Shown in pieces: positions 1 through 6,914 of a stretch of DNA of 39,228 nt (position 1 is the first letter of the stretch; the number at the start of each line of letters is the position of its first letter). The notes beneath the pieces are model-generated. The model saw only the letters and a program-made list of their open reading frames with translations. It did not search any database and was not told where the DNA came from. This DNA is from Bacillota bacterium. GTDB taxonomy: Bacteria > Bacillota > Clostridia > Christensenellales > Aristaeellaceae. A program made the translations under genes and the position numbers. The stretch covers positions 1 through 39,228 of the forward strand of contig JAKPNM010000022.1 in assembly GCA_029548395.1 (NCBI GenBank), given 5' to 3'.

Positions 1-453
1 CTGCGCCTGGCGGTGTTTGTGCAGGGCTGCAGCCACCGCTGCCCGGGATGTCACAATCCGCAGACCCATGATCCGCTGGGCGGCGCCGTGCGGGACACGG
101 GGGAGGTCATCCGCCTGATGGATGCCAACCCGCTGTTGGACGGGCTGACCCTGTCGGGCGGCGAGCCCTTTGAGCAGGCGGCAGCCTGCCTGGCGCTGGC
201 CCGGGCGGCCAGGGAGCGCGGGCTGAGCGTGTGGGCCTATACCGGCTATACGCTGGAAGCCCTGCGGCAGAGGGGGGACGCGGACATTGATGAGCTGCTG
301 GGCCTGTGCGATGTGCTGGTGGACGGCCCCTTTGTGCTGGCGCAGCGCTCGCTGGAGCTGGACTTCAGGGGCAGCGCCAACCAGCGGCTGATCGATCTGA
401 ACGCCACCCGGGAGGCCGGCGAACTGCGCCTGTGGCAGCGCCCAAAATGGTAA
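1..453 (+). CDS. nrdG: Anaerobic ribonucleotide reductase activating protein (5' truncated by window)
   Basis: This is a radical-SAM activase that generates the glycyl radical on the anaerobic ribonucleoside-triphosphate reductase NrdD in the cytoplasm. The reading frame is open from base 1, so the true start lies outside the window. The first visible residues carry the family cluster motif CSHRCPGC (CxxxCxxC, the [4Fe-4S]/SAM ligands) at visible residues 10-17. A second radical-SAM signature, LSGGEP, follows at about residues 51-56. About 150 residues are visible, close to the usual full length, so only a few N-terminal residues are missing. nrdD would be expected just upstream. The call is firm because the cysteine motif and SGGEP are both present in the right spacing; other small glycyl-radical activases are the only serious alternative. 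Confidence 0.9.
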   Translation: MRLAVFVQGCSHRCPGCHNPQTHDPLGGAVRDTGEVIRLMDANPLLDGLTLSGGEPFEQAAACLALARAARERGLSVWAYTGYTLEALRQRGDADIDELLGLCDVLVDGPFVLAQRSLELDFRGSANQRLIDLNATREAGELRLWQRPKW

Positions 454-509
454 AGTCGGTGTGAAGCCTGCTTTTGCTGTATGCTGACTAAAACTGCAGG
501 GGTGATGAC

Positions 510-800
510 GTGGGCGGGAACTATACGCATTACAACGCTGAGGCGATTGATGGCTGGGTGCGCGGCGGCTGGGAATGGGGCATCCCGATATCGCGGGCGG
601 GGGAATGGCAGGTATTGCTCACCCCCAACGTCCCGGTACCCCAAAGCTGGTTTGGTGATTTGAAGGGTAAAAAGCTGCTGGGCCTGGTGCTGACAGACAT
701 CTGTGAGGATACCAACAGCCGGGGGCCGCTAAAGGATTATGGCGTGCCCTGCTTCCTGGCGACCCGGGCCATCCGCCCGGAGAAACGAGAGGTTTGCTGA
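510..800 (+). pseudogene. Internally deleted class I SAM-dependent methyltransferase remnant
   Basis: This 96-codon frame starts at GTG, 7 bases after an AGGGG ribosome binding site. The first ~55 residues resemble the N-terminus of a clostridial class I methyltransferase family: YNAEAIDGW, then WQVLLTPNVPVPQSWF, then LKGKKLLGL, which normally leads into the SAM-binding glycine loop. Instead the frame passes directly into VLTDICEDTN and PCFLATRAIRPE, which resemble that family's extreme C-terminus. The whole Rossmann SAM-binding core (about 150 residues of a usual ~240-250) is absent, yet the reading frame is kept. It cannot be a working methyltransferase. The stop TGA overlaps the ATG of the OsmC gene, so translation of this remnant may still matter for its neighbour. 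Family assignment rests on remembered sequence pattern. Confidence 0.6.
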
Positions 801-1198
801 TGAGCGAAACACGGGTTCATTTGAAGTTTGAAAGACAGTTTGAGGGCGTGCTGGAGGCGGAGGGCGCGCAGGCGCCCATCGGCAAAAAGACAGAAGGCTG
901 CCTAGCGCCCTATGACCTTTTGCTGGGTGCGCTGGGAAGCTGCTATTATGCCACCTTTGTGGGCCTGGCCGACAAAATGAGGCTGGCGTACAGCCGCGCG
1001 GACATTGCCATCCATGGCGTCAAGCGCGAGGAGGTGCCCGCCACGCTCAAAACGGTGGACATGGTGCTGACCATCCATGGCGCGTCGGAGGGCAAGGGCT
1101 TCCAGCGCGCGGCTGAACTGGCGGCCAAGTACTGCTCTGTGCATGAGACCATCGCCCGGGTGGCGGAGATCCGGTTGGAAGTGGTATTCGAGGCCTGA
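800..1198 (+). CDS. OsmC/Ohr-family thiol peroxidase-like protein
   Basis: A 132-residue cytoplasmic protein of the OsmC/Ohr fold, a family of dimeric cysteine peroxidases that reduce organic hydroperoxides; some members have other, unknown substrates. The two conserved cysteines are present: C48 in LGSCYYATF and C112 in KYCSVHETI. The length matches the family. The start chosen is the ATG at 800, 7 bases after GAGAGG. It overlaps the stop of the upstream methyltransferase remnant (TGATG), which indicates translational coupling. The frame is also open to a TTG at 794, which I disfavour. Two strong hairpins follow the stop. Whether it is Ohr, OsmC or the YhfA-like branch cannot be decided from the sequence alone. 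Confidence 0.85.
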   Translation: MSETRVHLKFERQFEGVLEAEGAQAPIGKKTEGCLAPYDLLLGALGSCYYATFVGLADKMRLAYSRADIAIHGVKREEVPATLKTVDMVLTIHGASEGKGFQRAAELAAKYCSVHETIARVAEIRLEVVFEA

Positions 1199-1214
1199 AC
1201 AGGGATAACAACAA

Positions 1215-1236
1215 GGGGCTGCCGGCCGGCAGCCCC
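1215..1236 (+). terminator. Perfect GC-rich hairpin after the OsmC gene
   Basis: A 22-base perfect palindrome with arms GGGGCTGCC and GGCAGCCCC lies 16 bases after the OsmC stop. There is no T-run behind it, so it may act together with the next hairpin. Confidence 0.5.
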
Positions 1237-1243
1237 TCAGCCT

Positions 1244-1277
1244 GTCAAAAAGGTCGTGCAGGTACGGCCTTTTTGAC
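1244..1277. terminator. Bidirectional terminator between convergent genes
   Basis: A long stem with arms GTCAAAAAGGTCGT and ACGGCCTTTTTGAC (one T-G pair) encloses a 6-base loop. The A and T tracts lie inside the stem, so it can serve both the OsmC gene (+) and the flavoprotein gene (-) that converge here. Confidence 0.65.
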
Positions 1278-1319
1278 GCTCTGAAACCCTGCTCTTGCAA
1301 GGTCTCCTCACTATTGTGT

Positions 1320-3218
1320 TTATTTGGCAGCTTCTTCAGCAGCAGCGTTTTTGCCTGCTTCGCGTCCGAAGACATGAATGTCAAGCAGGGCATTTCCGCC
1401 CAGGCGGTTAGACCCGTGGATACCACCGGTGACTTCGCCTGCCGCGTAGAGGCCGGGAATGATGTTGCCTTCTGCGTCCAGGACATGCCCCATCAGGTCG
1501 ATCTCAATACCGCCCATGGTGTGGTGAACGGTGGGCATTCTGGGGGATGCATAGAAGGGGGGAGTGTCAAGGGGATCGCCAAAGAGGCTGCGGCCAAAGT
1601 CCGCATCGGCCCCTGCCGCAACATAAGCGTTGAACTGGTCATGGGTGGCTCTGAGGACTGCCGGATCCAGACTGATCAGCACGGCCAGTTCTTCGATGGT
1701 ATCCGCACGGAAGATGCGCCCTTTTGCCACCAAGTCCTCCACATTGTCGCCCCAGAGGTTAATGCCGTCTTCACCTTCGCTGTTGGTATCGGTAATGACA
1801 TAGCTCATGGAATCAGTCTGTTTAAGCAGCGCCTGGGTCATGGTGTCACGCCTGCCGTCTTCCGCCATGAAGCGAAGGCCTTCTTTGTTGACCTGGTAGT
1901 AGAATTCAACGCCGATCGCGCCCATCCAGCCATTCAAGGCGCCTGTGTCCGGATCGCCCAAGGGCAGGCACTGGATGTATTCCATACCGACCAGGTTGGC
2001 GCCCACAGCCTGGGCCATGAAGATACCGTCACCGGTTGCCGCAGGCGTATTGGTTGTGCCCAGTTCTTCGTTCAAACTGGGATCGTACTGCTTGCGCATC
2101 TCCTTATTGGCCGCAAAACCACCGGTTGCAATAATCACAGCCTTATTGGCTTTCAGGGTAACCGGCGTTCCGTCTGTCTTCTCGGCTTTGACACCGACAA
2201 CACGGCCGTTTTCTACAATGAGTTCATTGCCCTTGCACTCCAGGATGATCTTCACGCCAAGGGATTCCGCTTTTGCTTGACCGGCCTTGATATAGTCGCC
2301 GCCGGCGGAGCCTGCCGGGACGTGGGTGCGGGGCCAGAGCCCGCCGGGAACCGTAGAGATGTCGTCTTTCCAGACAACGCCGTTACCCGCCATCCATTCA
2401 GTGGTTGCAAGCGCTTCGCCTGTCAGCTTCTGGATCAGGTCAAATTTGCCTATATAGTCCCCGCCTGCGTAGGTCTGCAGGGCATGGAGGGCCACAGAGT
2501 CGAACAAATAGGTTTTATCGCCTGCTTCATAGGCCGCAAGATCAGCCTTCAACTGATCCATCACCGCCTGGTGCTCGGGAGACTTGGCTTCTACTTCGGC
2601 CAGAGCGTAAACCGAAGCCATGGCGGCTTCAGACGCTGCCGGAAGGGCTGCCTGACGGGCGGGGTCGGCGGCGTTGAAGGGGCCACCTGCGCGAACGGTA
2701 TTGCCGCCCAACGCCCCGGTTTTTTCAATCAGGATGACGGATGCCCCATTCTCGGCTGCGGAGACGGCTGCTGACAATCCCGCGCCGCCGCCGCCGATGA
2801 CGATCACATCCGCAGTCTCTTCAATGGCTTCTTTCGGGCCGGTCACGATCGCTGCGGTCTTCCAAGCCTCCACATCGCCGCCTGCTGCGACAAGCGCGTC
2901 CTCGACAGCCTTCTTGATGGCCTTGGAGGTGACTGTGGCCCCGGTGATGCTGTCGACCGCCAGGGATTGGAACTCAACTATTTTTCCGGGAAGCTGTTCG
3001 ATGGCATTGGAACCGATGTTGGGTGTTTCTTTGTGTTCACCGATTTCGATGCTTTCCAGCTTGTCGGCTGAGAAGGTGACGGTCACTTTCATCTCTCCGC
3101 CAAACCCCTCAACCGCCACATCGTAGGAGCCCGCGGTATAGGCACCCGCAGCGCTTCCCCCACAAACCGTGATCAGCAGAGCGATGACCGACAACAGTGC
3201 GTTCAACCTTTTCCTCAT
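1320..3218 (-). CDS. Exported FMN-binding / FAD-dependent fumarate reductase-like flavoprotein
   Basis: A 632-residue protein of the flavocytochrome c/urocanate reductase-like family. The N-terminus is a signal sequence (MRKRLNALLSVIALLITVC), possibly a poor lipobox at C19. Residues ~30-112 form an FMN-binding domain with DSITGATVTS; this fits the Dxx[ST]GAT flavinylation motif with T95 as the residue ApbE would modify. From ~135 comes an FAD dinucleotide fold (GGGGAG at 141-146). A C-terminal FAD signature (GEVTGGIHGSNRLGG, ~594-608) follows. Family members reduce fumarate, urocanate or other enoates outside the cell, using electrons passed through covalently bound FMN. The substrate here is unknown. 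No ApbE, cytochrome or membrane electron carrier is nearby. Start: ATG 3218 behind AAGGAG; an overlapping ATG 5 bases upstream runs into a stop. Confidence 0.88.
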   Translation of the reverse strand: MRKRLNALLSVIALLITVCGGSAAGAYTAGSYDVAVEGFGGEMKVTVTFSADKLESIEIGEHKETPNIGSNAIEQLPGKIVEFQSLAVDSITGATVTSKAIKKAVEDALVAAGGDVEAWKTAAIVTGPKEAIEETADVIVIGGGGAGLSAAVSAAENGASVILIEKTGALGGNTVRAGGPFNAADPARQAALPAASEAAMASVYALAEVEAKSPEHQAVMDQLKADLAAYEAGDKTYLFDSVALHALQTYAGGDYIGKFDLIQKLTGEALATTEWMAGNGVVWKDDISTVPGGLWPRTHVPAGSAGGDYIKAGQAKAESLGVKIILECKGNELIVENGRVVGVKAEKTDGTPVTLKANKAVIIATGGFAANKEMRKQYDPSLNEELGTTNTPAATGDGIFMAQAVGANLVGMEYIQCLPLGDPDTGALNGWMGAIGVEFYYQVNKEGLRFMAEDGRRDTMTQALLKQTDSMSYVITDTNSEGEDGINLWGDNVEDLVAKGRIFRADTIEELAVLISLDPAVLRATHDQFNAYVAAGADADFGRSLFGDPLDTPPFYASPRMPTVHHTMGGIEIDLMGHVLDAEGNIIPGLYAAGEVTGGIHGSNRLGGNALLDIHVFGREAGKNAAAEEAAK

Positions 3219-3278
3219 GGCATTTTCTCCTTATTCCGTTTTGTACCTTACTTTAATTGTCCATTAAAGCGTTCAACA

Positions 3279-3307
3279 ATTGCAGATGCCTTTTGGGCCA
3301 CCGTCAA
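3279..3307 (-). promoter_or_regulatory. Candidate promoter of the flavoprotein gene
   Basis: On the minus strand TTGACG is followed after 17 bases by TGCAAT. The -10 matches only 4 of 6 bases, so this is tentative. The rest of the 202-base gap between this gene and the next (3219-3420) is AT-rich with no other clear element. Confidence 0.35.
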
Positions 3308-3420
3308 ACTGAAACTTGAATTCGCTTTGATTTTATCACGACTTTTTCAAGGCTGCAAGCTCAACAAAAACAAACGCTGGAAGCGGCGAAAGGACAGAGA
3401 CGCAGGTTTGGATCATTACG

Positions 3421-4026
3421 TCAGGACGTTTCCCCGGACGGGATGGCCAGGCACAGCAGCACAGGGCCCAGGGTATTGCCCAGGACGGCGGCCAGCATAA
3501 AAGGCAGCACGCCGGGGTCAAACACCCCGGTCTGACTGAAGGCGGCGCCAAAGTAAAAGGCGTCGGCGACGCTGTTTTCAAAGCCGGCCACGATAAAGGC
3601 GGTGACCGCCAGCAGGGGGCCCGCCGGCTTGCCGCAGGCAAGGGCTTTCCAGGAACGGGAGCCGGCGTAGATCATCATGCCGCAAAAGGTGCCGCGCACC
3701 AGCGTGGAGAAGAAAGGCTGCTCCAGCCGGGCTGCCTGCAGCGCCGGCGCCGCGGAGGTCATCGCCCGGCCATAGACCAGCCCGCACAGGACCGCGCCCA
3801 GGAGATTGCCCAGCAGCAGGCCGGGCAGCATGCGCAGCTGCCTGGGCCTGTGGCAGATGGCGCCGGCACAGCGGCCGATGTACAGCGGCAGCCCCAGGGC
3901 CAGCGCCGCGAACATCCCAACGGAGAACAGCAGCGCGCCCACCTCGCGGTGCTCAGCGCCCAGAAAGGCCGCGCCGCCCAGGCCGGTCATCACCCCGGCC
4001 ATTACCGCGCTGTAGAACAAGTGCAT
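3421..4026 (-). CDS. Formate/nitrite transporter (FNT) family channel
   Basis: A hydrophobic 201-residue inner-membrane protein resembling the short clostridial branch of the FNT family, pentameric channels for small monovalent anions such as formate or nitrite. Recognisable pieces are the first helix with GVMTGLGGAAFLG, the GALLFSVGMF segment, GTFCGMMIYAG, and the late VAGFENSVADAFYF, which corresponds to the family's conserved AGFEHxxANMYF-type motif. It is shorter than typical FNT proteins (~260-280), mainly in loops and termini. The start at 4026 is chosen because GGAGGGACGCAG precedes it; the frame extends 33 codons further but that part is not membrane-like and runs through the promoter. 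The gene is divergent from the chromate-type transporter pair. The transported ion is not deducible. Confidence 0.72.
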   Translation of the reverse strand: MHLFYSAVMAGVMTGLGGAAFLGAEHREVGALLFSVGMFAALALGLPLYIGRCAGAICHRPRQLRMLPGLLLGNLLGAVLCGLVYGRAMTSAAPALQAARLEQPFFSTLVRGTFCGMMIYAGSRSWKALACGKPAGPLLAVTAFIVAGFENSVADAFYFGAAFSQTGVFDPGVLPFMLAAVLGNTLGPVLLCLAIPSGETS

Positions 4027-4061
4027 CTGCGTCCCTCCGCGTTTGGATTTCTCTGTGTCGC

Positions 4062-4089
4062 AGTATACCACACCTGCCGGGAGCGTCAA
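4062..4089 (-). promoter_or_regulatory. Promoter of the FNT-family gene
   Basis: Minus-strand TTGACG, 16-base spacer, TATACT, ending 36 bases before the ATG at 4026. Confidence 0.6.
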
Positions 4090-4096
4090 GCACGCC

Positions 4097-4125
4097 TTGA
4101 CTTTGCGGGCTTTTGGGCATAGCAT
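4097..4125 (+). promoter_or_regulatory. Promoter of the chromate-transporter pair
   Basis: TTGACT, 17-base spacer, TAGCAT, 28 bases before the ATG at 4154. Its -35 lies back to back with the divergent FNT promoter, only 7 bases apart. Confidence 0.5.
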
Positions 4126-4153
4126 GGCGGCAGTAAACCCGGGAGGTCACGCG

Positions 4154-4726
4154 ATGGACAACGCAAGCCGGCCAAGAATGCTGACCCTGTTTTTATCCGT
4201 GCTCAAAATCAGCGCCTTCACCTTTGGCGGAGGCTATGTGATCGTGCCCCTGATGCGCAAGCGCTTTTCCGAGGAACTGGGCTGGATCGAGCAGGATGAG
4301 ATGCTGGACATGATTGCCATCGGCCAGTCCGCGCCCGGCCCCATCGCGGTGAACACCTCGATTTTGCTGGGCTATCGCCTCATGGGGATCCGCGGCGCCC
4401 TTGTGTCCGTCCTGGGCACGGCGATACCGCCCCTGGTGGTGCTCACCCTGATCTCCCTGATCTATGAAGCCTTTATCAGCAATAAAATCGTCGCCACCTT
4501 CATGGCGGCCATGCGCGCGGGCGTTGCCGCCGTGATCGCCGATGTGGTGTGGACCATGGCCGGCAACATCGCCAAAAAGAAAAAACCCGCGCCCATCGCG
4601 CTGATGGCCGCGGCCTTTGTGGCCGTCTATTTCTTCAAGGCGCCCATCGTGCTGGTGCTGCTGGCCTGCGGCCTGCTGGGCTTCTTGGTGTCCGGCGTCG
4701 CCTCGCGGAAGGAGGCTGCGCGATGA
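4154..4726 (+). CDS. Short-chain chromate transporter (ChrA family), first half
   Basis: A 190-residue membrane protein equal to one ChrA (CHR, PF02417-type) domain. It has the family N-terminal signature FTFGGGYVIVPLM (residues 17-29) and the second conserved element IGQSAPGPIAVNTSILLGYR. Short-chain ChrA proteins work as pairs of single-domain subunits inserted in opposite orientation, and the next gene is the matching partner. Family members export chromate or import related oxyanions such as sulfate; the real substrate in an anaerobe is uncertain. Start: ATG with GGAGG 7 bases upstream. The stop overlaps the next start (ATGA), so the two subunits should be made in equal amounts. Confidence 0.88.
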   Translation: MDNASRPRMLTLFLSVLKISAFTFGGGYVIVPLMRKRFSEELGWIEQDEMLDMIAIGQSAPGPIAVNTSILLGYRLMGIRGALVSVLGTAIPPLVVLTLISLIYEAFISNKIVATFMAAMRAGVAAVIADVVWTMAGNIAKKKKPAPIALMAAAFVAVYFFKAPIVLVLLACGLLGFLVSGVASRKEAAR

Positions 4727-5295
4727 GCCTGATCCTGACCCTGTACTGGGCCTTCTTCCAGGTGGGGCTCTTCGCCTTTGGCGGCGGATTGGCCGCCCTG
4801 CCGCTGATTCGCGACCAGGTGGTGGAGACGTATCACTGGCTGGACATGGCCACCTTTACCGACCTGGTGACCATCGCCGAGATGACGCCCGGGCCCATCG
4901 CGCTCAACGCGGCCACCTTTGTGGGCACGCGCGTGGCCGGCCTGCCCGGCTCCATCGTGGCCACCATCGGCTGCATCACACCCAGCCTGATCATTGTGCT
5001 CATCCTGGCGCGCGTCTACAGCGCCTGGAAGGACAAAGCGGCCTTCCAGGGCGTCCTGGGCGGCCTGCGCCCGGCCGCGGTCGCCCTGATCGCCTCGGCC
5101 GGCGTATCCATCGCCGTCCTGGCCTTGTTTGGCGAGGGCGAGCGCATCGCGCCGGACAGCGTGGACTGGGTCGCGCTGAGCTGCTTTGCCATCGCGCTGC
5201 TGGTCCTGCGCAAATGGAAACTCGGCCCGATCACGGTCATGCTGGCTACGGGCGTGGTGGGCACGGCCATCAAGCTGATCCTGGAGGCTGTTTGA
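4723..5295 (+). CDS. Short-chain chromate transporter (ChrA family), second half
   Basis: The second 190-residue single-domain ChrA subunit. It carries the equivalent motifs LFAFGGGLAALPLIRDQV near residues 15-32 and AEMTPGPIALNAATFVGTR at about 52-70, then several hydrophobic helices. It overlaps the first subunit by four bases (ATGA), and the ribosome binding site GGAGG lies inside the end of the upstream gene. Equal lengths and adjacent position fit the bipartite short-chain CHR architecture. The thpR gene starts three bases after the stop, so all three genes form one transcript. Confidence 0.88.
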   Translation: MSLILTLYWAFFQVGLFAFGGGLAALPLIRDQVVETYHWLDMATFTDLVTIAEMTPGPIALNAATFVGTRVAGLPGSIVATIGCITPSLIIVLILARVYSAWKDKAAFQGVLGGLRPAAVALIASAGVSIAVLALFGEGERIAPDSVDWVALSCFAIALLVLRKWKLGPITVMLATGVVGTAIKLILEAV

Positions 5296-5298
5296 TTC

Positions 5299-5844
5299 AT
5301 GCCCCGCTTGTTTGTGGCCGCGTGCCTGCCGGAAGAAATCAAGCCCGCCCTGCGGGCGGCTTCCGGCACGCTGCGCGGGGCTGCTTCCCGGGCGGCCATG
5401 GTTCATCCGGATCTGTTCCACCTGACCCTGCGCTTTATCGGGCAGGTGGATGAACGACAGGCGCTTAAGCTTCGCGAATGGTTTTTGACGCTAAAAGCGC
5501 CCTGCGCGGCGCAATGCGGCATGGCGCTTGACCGGTATGGCAGCTTTCCCGCCAGGGACGGGTTGATCCTTTGGGCCGGGCTGGACTGCGGCCTGGGCAT
5601 CGAGGCGTTCAGGCAGCAGGTCGATGAGGGCCTTGAACGCTTCGGGTACCTGCCGGATGACCGGGCCTTTGTCCCGCATGTGACCCTGGCGCGCCGGGCG
5701 CGGCTCAACACGCCGCTTGCGGCGCTGGCGCCTTTGCCTCTGGTGGAGCAGGCATGCCCTGCGCGGGCCTTTGTGCTGTTCAACAGCCGGCTGGGTCCGG
5801 GCGGCCCCCAATATCACGCGCTGGCGGCGCTCAAACCCGCCTGA
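5299..5844 (+). CDS. thpR: RNA 2',3'-cyclic phosphodiesterase (2'-5' RNA ligase family)
   Basis: A 181-residue cytoplasmic 2H phosphoesterase. The two catalytic HxTx motifs are intact: HLTL at residues 41-44 and HVTL at 127-130, about 85 residues apart as in the family. The opening RLFVAACLPEEI and the strand motif LRFIGQVDE are also typical of ThpR/LigT. Family members hydrolyse 2',3'-cyclic phosphate RNA ends and can reversibly join 2'-5' bonds; the cellular role is not known. It begins three bases after the second ChrA gene, using a GGAGG inside that gene's last codons. There is no functional link with ion transport that I can name, so co-transcription may simply reflect compact packing. 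Confidence 0.85.
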   Translation: MPRLFVAACLPEEIKPALRAASGTLRGAASRAAMVHPDLFHLTLRFIGQVDERQALKLREWFLTLKAPCAAQCGMALDRYGSFPARDGLILWAGLDCGLGIEAFRQQVDEGLERFGYLPDDRAFVPHVTLARRARLNTPLAALAPLPLVEQACPARAFVLFNSRLGPGGPQYHALAALKPA

Positions 5845-5901
5845 AACCGGGTGTCCGGGCTTAGGGACCTGAATCAGTGAGGAGAATATCTCAGGACCGT
5901 C

Positions 5902-6552
5902 TTATTCGTTCTCGTAGGCCTTCAGCGCGCTGCTGGCGCCGATGCGCGCGCAGCCCTGACGGAGGTAGCCCTCAATGGCCTCCCGGGTGCGGATGCCGCC
6001 GGCGGCCTTTATTTTGACTTCCGGGCCGATGTGCTGCCTGAACAGCTCAACATCCTGTGGCGTGGCGCCCGCAGCGCTCATGCCGGTGGAGGTTTTGATG
6101 AAGTCGGCGCCGGCCTCGGTCACGCAGGCGCACAGCGCGGCCTTCTCCTCGTCCGTCAGCAGGCAGGTCTCGACGATGACCTTGAGGACCTTGCCGTCAC
6201 AGGCAGCCTTGACCGCGCGGATCTCTTCGGTGACGCGGTCAAAATTGCCGGCCTTGGCGTCGCCGATGTGGATGACCATGTCAATCTCGTCCGCGCCCTC
6301 GCGCACAGCCTCCTGCGTTTCGAATACCTTGACGCGGGTGGTGCTGTAGCCCATCGGGAAGCCGATGACGGTGCACACTGTCAGGCGGTTGCCGTATTTC
6401 TCCTTGGCAAGCCTGACAAAGCGCGGCGGGATGCAGGCGGAGGCCATGCCATGGTCCACCGCCTCCTGGCAGACACGGTCCACATCCTTCCAGGTGGCCT
6501 CCGGCTTGAGGATTGTATGATCTATGTGTGAAAACACGGTTTTTTTATCCAT
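5902..6552 (-). CDS. deoC: Deoxyribose-phosphate aldolase
   Basis: A 216-residue class I aldolase that splits 2-deoxyribose-5-phosphate into glyceraldehyde-3-phosphate and acetaldehyde in deoxynucleoside catabolism. The Schiff-base lysine is K153 in DFIKTSTG. The proton-relay residues are K182 in IKAAGGIRT and D91 in EIDMVIH. IDHTILKPEAT at the N-terminus is also diagnostic. Two ATGs stand in tandem. I choose the second (6552) because AGGAG lies 6 bases before it, against 3 bases before the first (6555). A small stem of GGGG/CCCC lies just upstream of the ribosome binding site. It stands alone here; a nucleoside phosphorylase that could feed it lies about 10 kb away at 16,589. Confidence 0.95.
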   Translation of the reverse strand: MDKKTVFSHIDHTILKPEATWKDVDRVCQEAVDHGMASACIPPRFVRLAKEKYGNRLTVCTVIGFPMGYSTTRVKVFETQEAVREGADEIDMVIHIGDAKAGNFDRVTEEIRAVKAACDGKVLKVIVETCLLTDEEKAALCACVTEAGADFIKTSTGMSAAGATPQDVELFRQHIGPEVKIKAAGGIRTREAIEGYLRQGCARIGASSALKAYENE

Positions 6553-6584
6553 CATGAACTCCTTTCGGGGGTTTATCCCCGGGC

Positions 6585-6613
6585 ATCATAGCAAAAGAAA
6601 GCTGTGATTACAA
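6585..6613 (-). promoter_or_regulatory. Promoter of deoC
   Basis: Minus-strand TTGTAA, 17-base spacer, TATGAT, 33 bases before the deoC start codons. It diverges from the hpf promoter, with the phased repeats at 6625-6657 between them. Confidence 0.6.
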
Positions 6614-6624
6614 GACCGGGTGAC

Positions 6625-6657
6625 TTTACCTAGGGTTTACCTGAGGTTTACAAGAAA
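6625..6657 (+). repeat. Three direct repeats of 11-bp period between deoC and hpf promoters
   Basis: TTTACCTAGGG, TTTACCTGAGG and TTTACAAGAAA follow each other with exact 11-base periodicity. The third copy supplies the hpf -35 hexamer (TTTACA, 6647-6652). Tandem 11-bp repeats overlapping a -35 are the usual arrangement for OmpR/PhoB-family response regulators, and TTTACA/TTTACC is close to the Gram-positive PhoP half-site. The binding protein is an inference. Confidence 0.6.
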
Positions 6658-6676
6658 CACAAAGAGGGTATATAAT
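6647..6676 (+). promoter_or_regulatory. Promoter of the hpf transcript
   Basis: TTTACA, 18-base spacer, perfect TATAAT. Transcription should begin near 6683, giving a leader of roughly 230 bases before hpf that contains the small frame at 6707. Confidence 0.8.
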
Positions 6677-6706
6677 AAATACAGACAACAACAGGAAGGA
6701 GGATCC

Positions 6707-6817
6707 GTGTTGGACATCCTCTTTGATATCGATCGGCTGTACGGCATGGCTTTACGCCTGTACGCCAAGGCTGAAGGCAGGTGCCGTACGCCCTTGAGCG
6801 GAGCAGGTGTTCTTTGA
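6707..6817 (+). CDS. Possible 36-codon leader ORF upstream of hpf
   Basis: A GTG start (6707) follows a very strong ribosome binding site (GGAAGGAGG) and opens a 36-codon frame beginning VLDILFDIDRLYGMALRLYAKAEG. It lies between the hpf promoter and hpf. I recognise no family. Just after it, in another frame, a short stretch reads FFEEGFREYDAHIWTRF and ends in a stop near 6860, so this could be a single ~55-60-residue protein broken by one frameshift. It could equally be a leader peptide or a chance frame in the 5' untranslated region. The remaining leader (6818-6914) shows nothing else definite. Confidence 0.35.
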   Translation: MLDILFDIDRLYGMALRLYAKAEGRCRTPLSGAGVL

Positions 6818-6914
6818 AGAGGGGTTCAGGGAGTATGACGCTCATATATGGACACGGTTTTGATGCGGCCCGGCGCGAGCCGGGGGCTTCACCATATACA
6901 AAGGAGGACTGACC

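Noticed and set aside
1314-2774. Long open frame (486 codons) on the + strand.
   Set aside because: It is antisense to the flavoprotein gene, has no family resemblance and no ribosome binding site; GC-rich third positions leave the opposite strand open.
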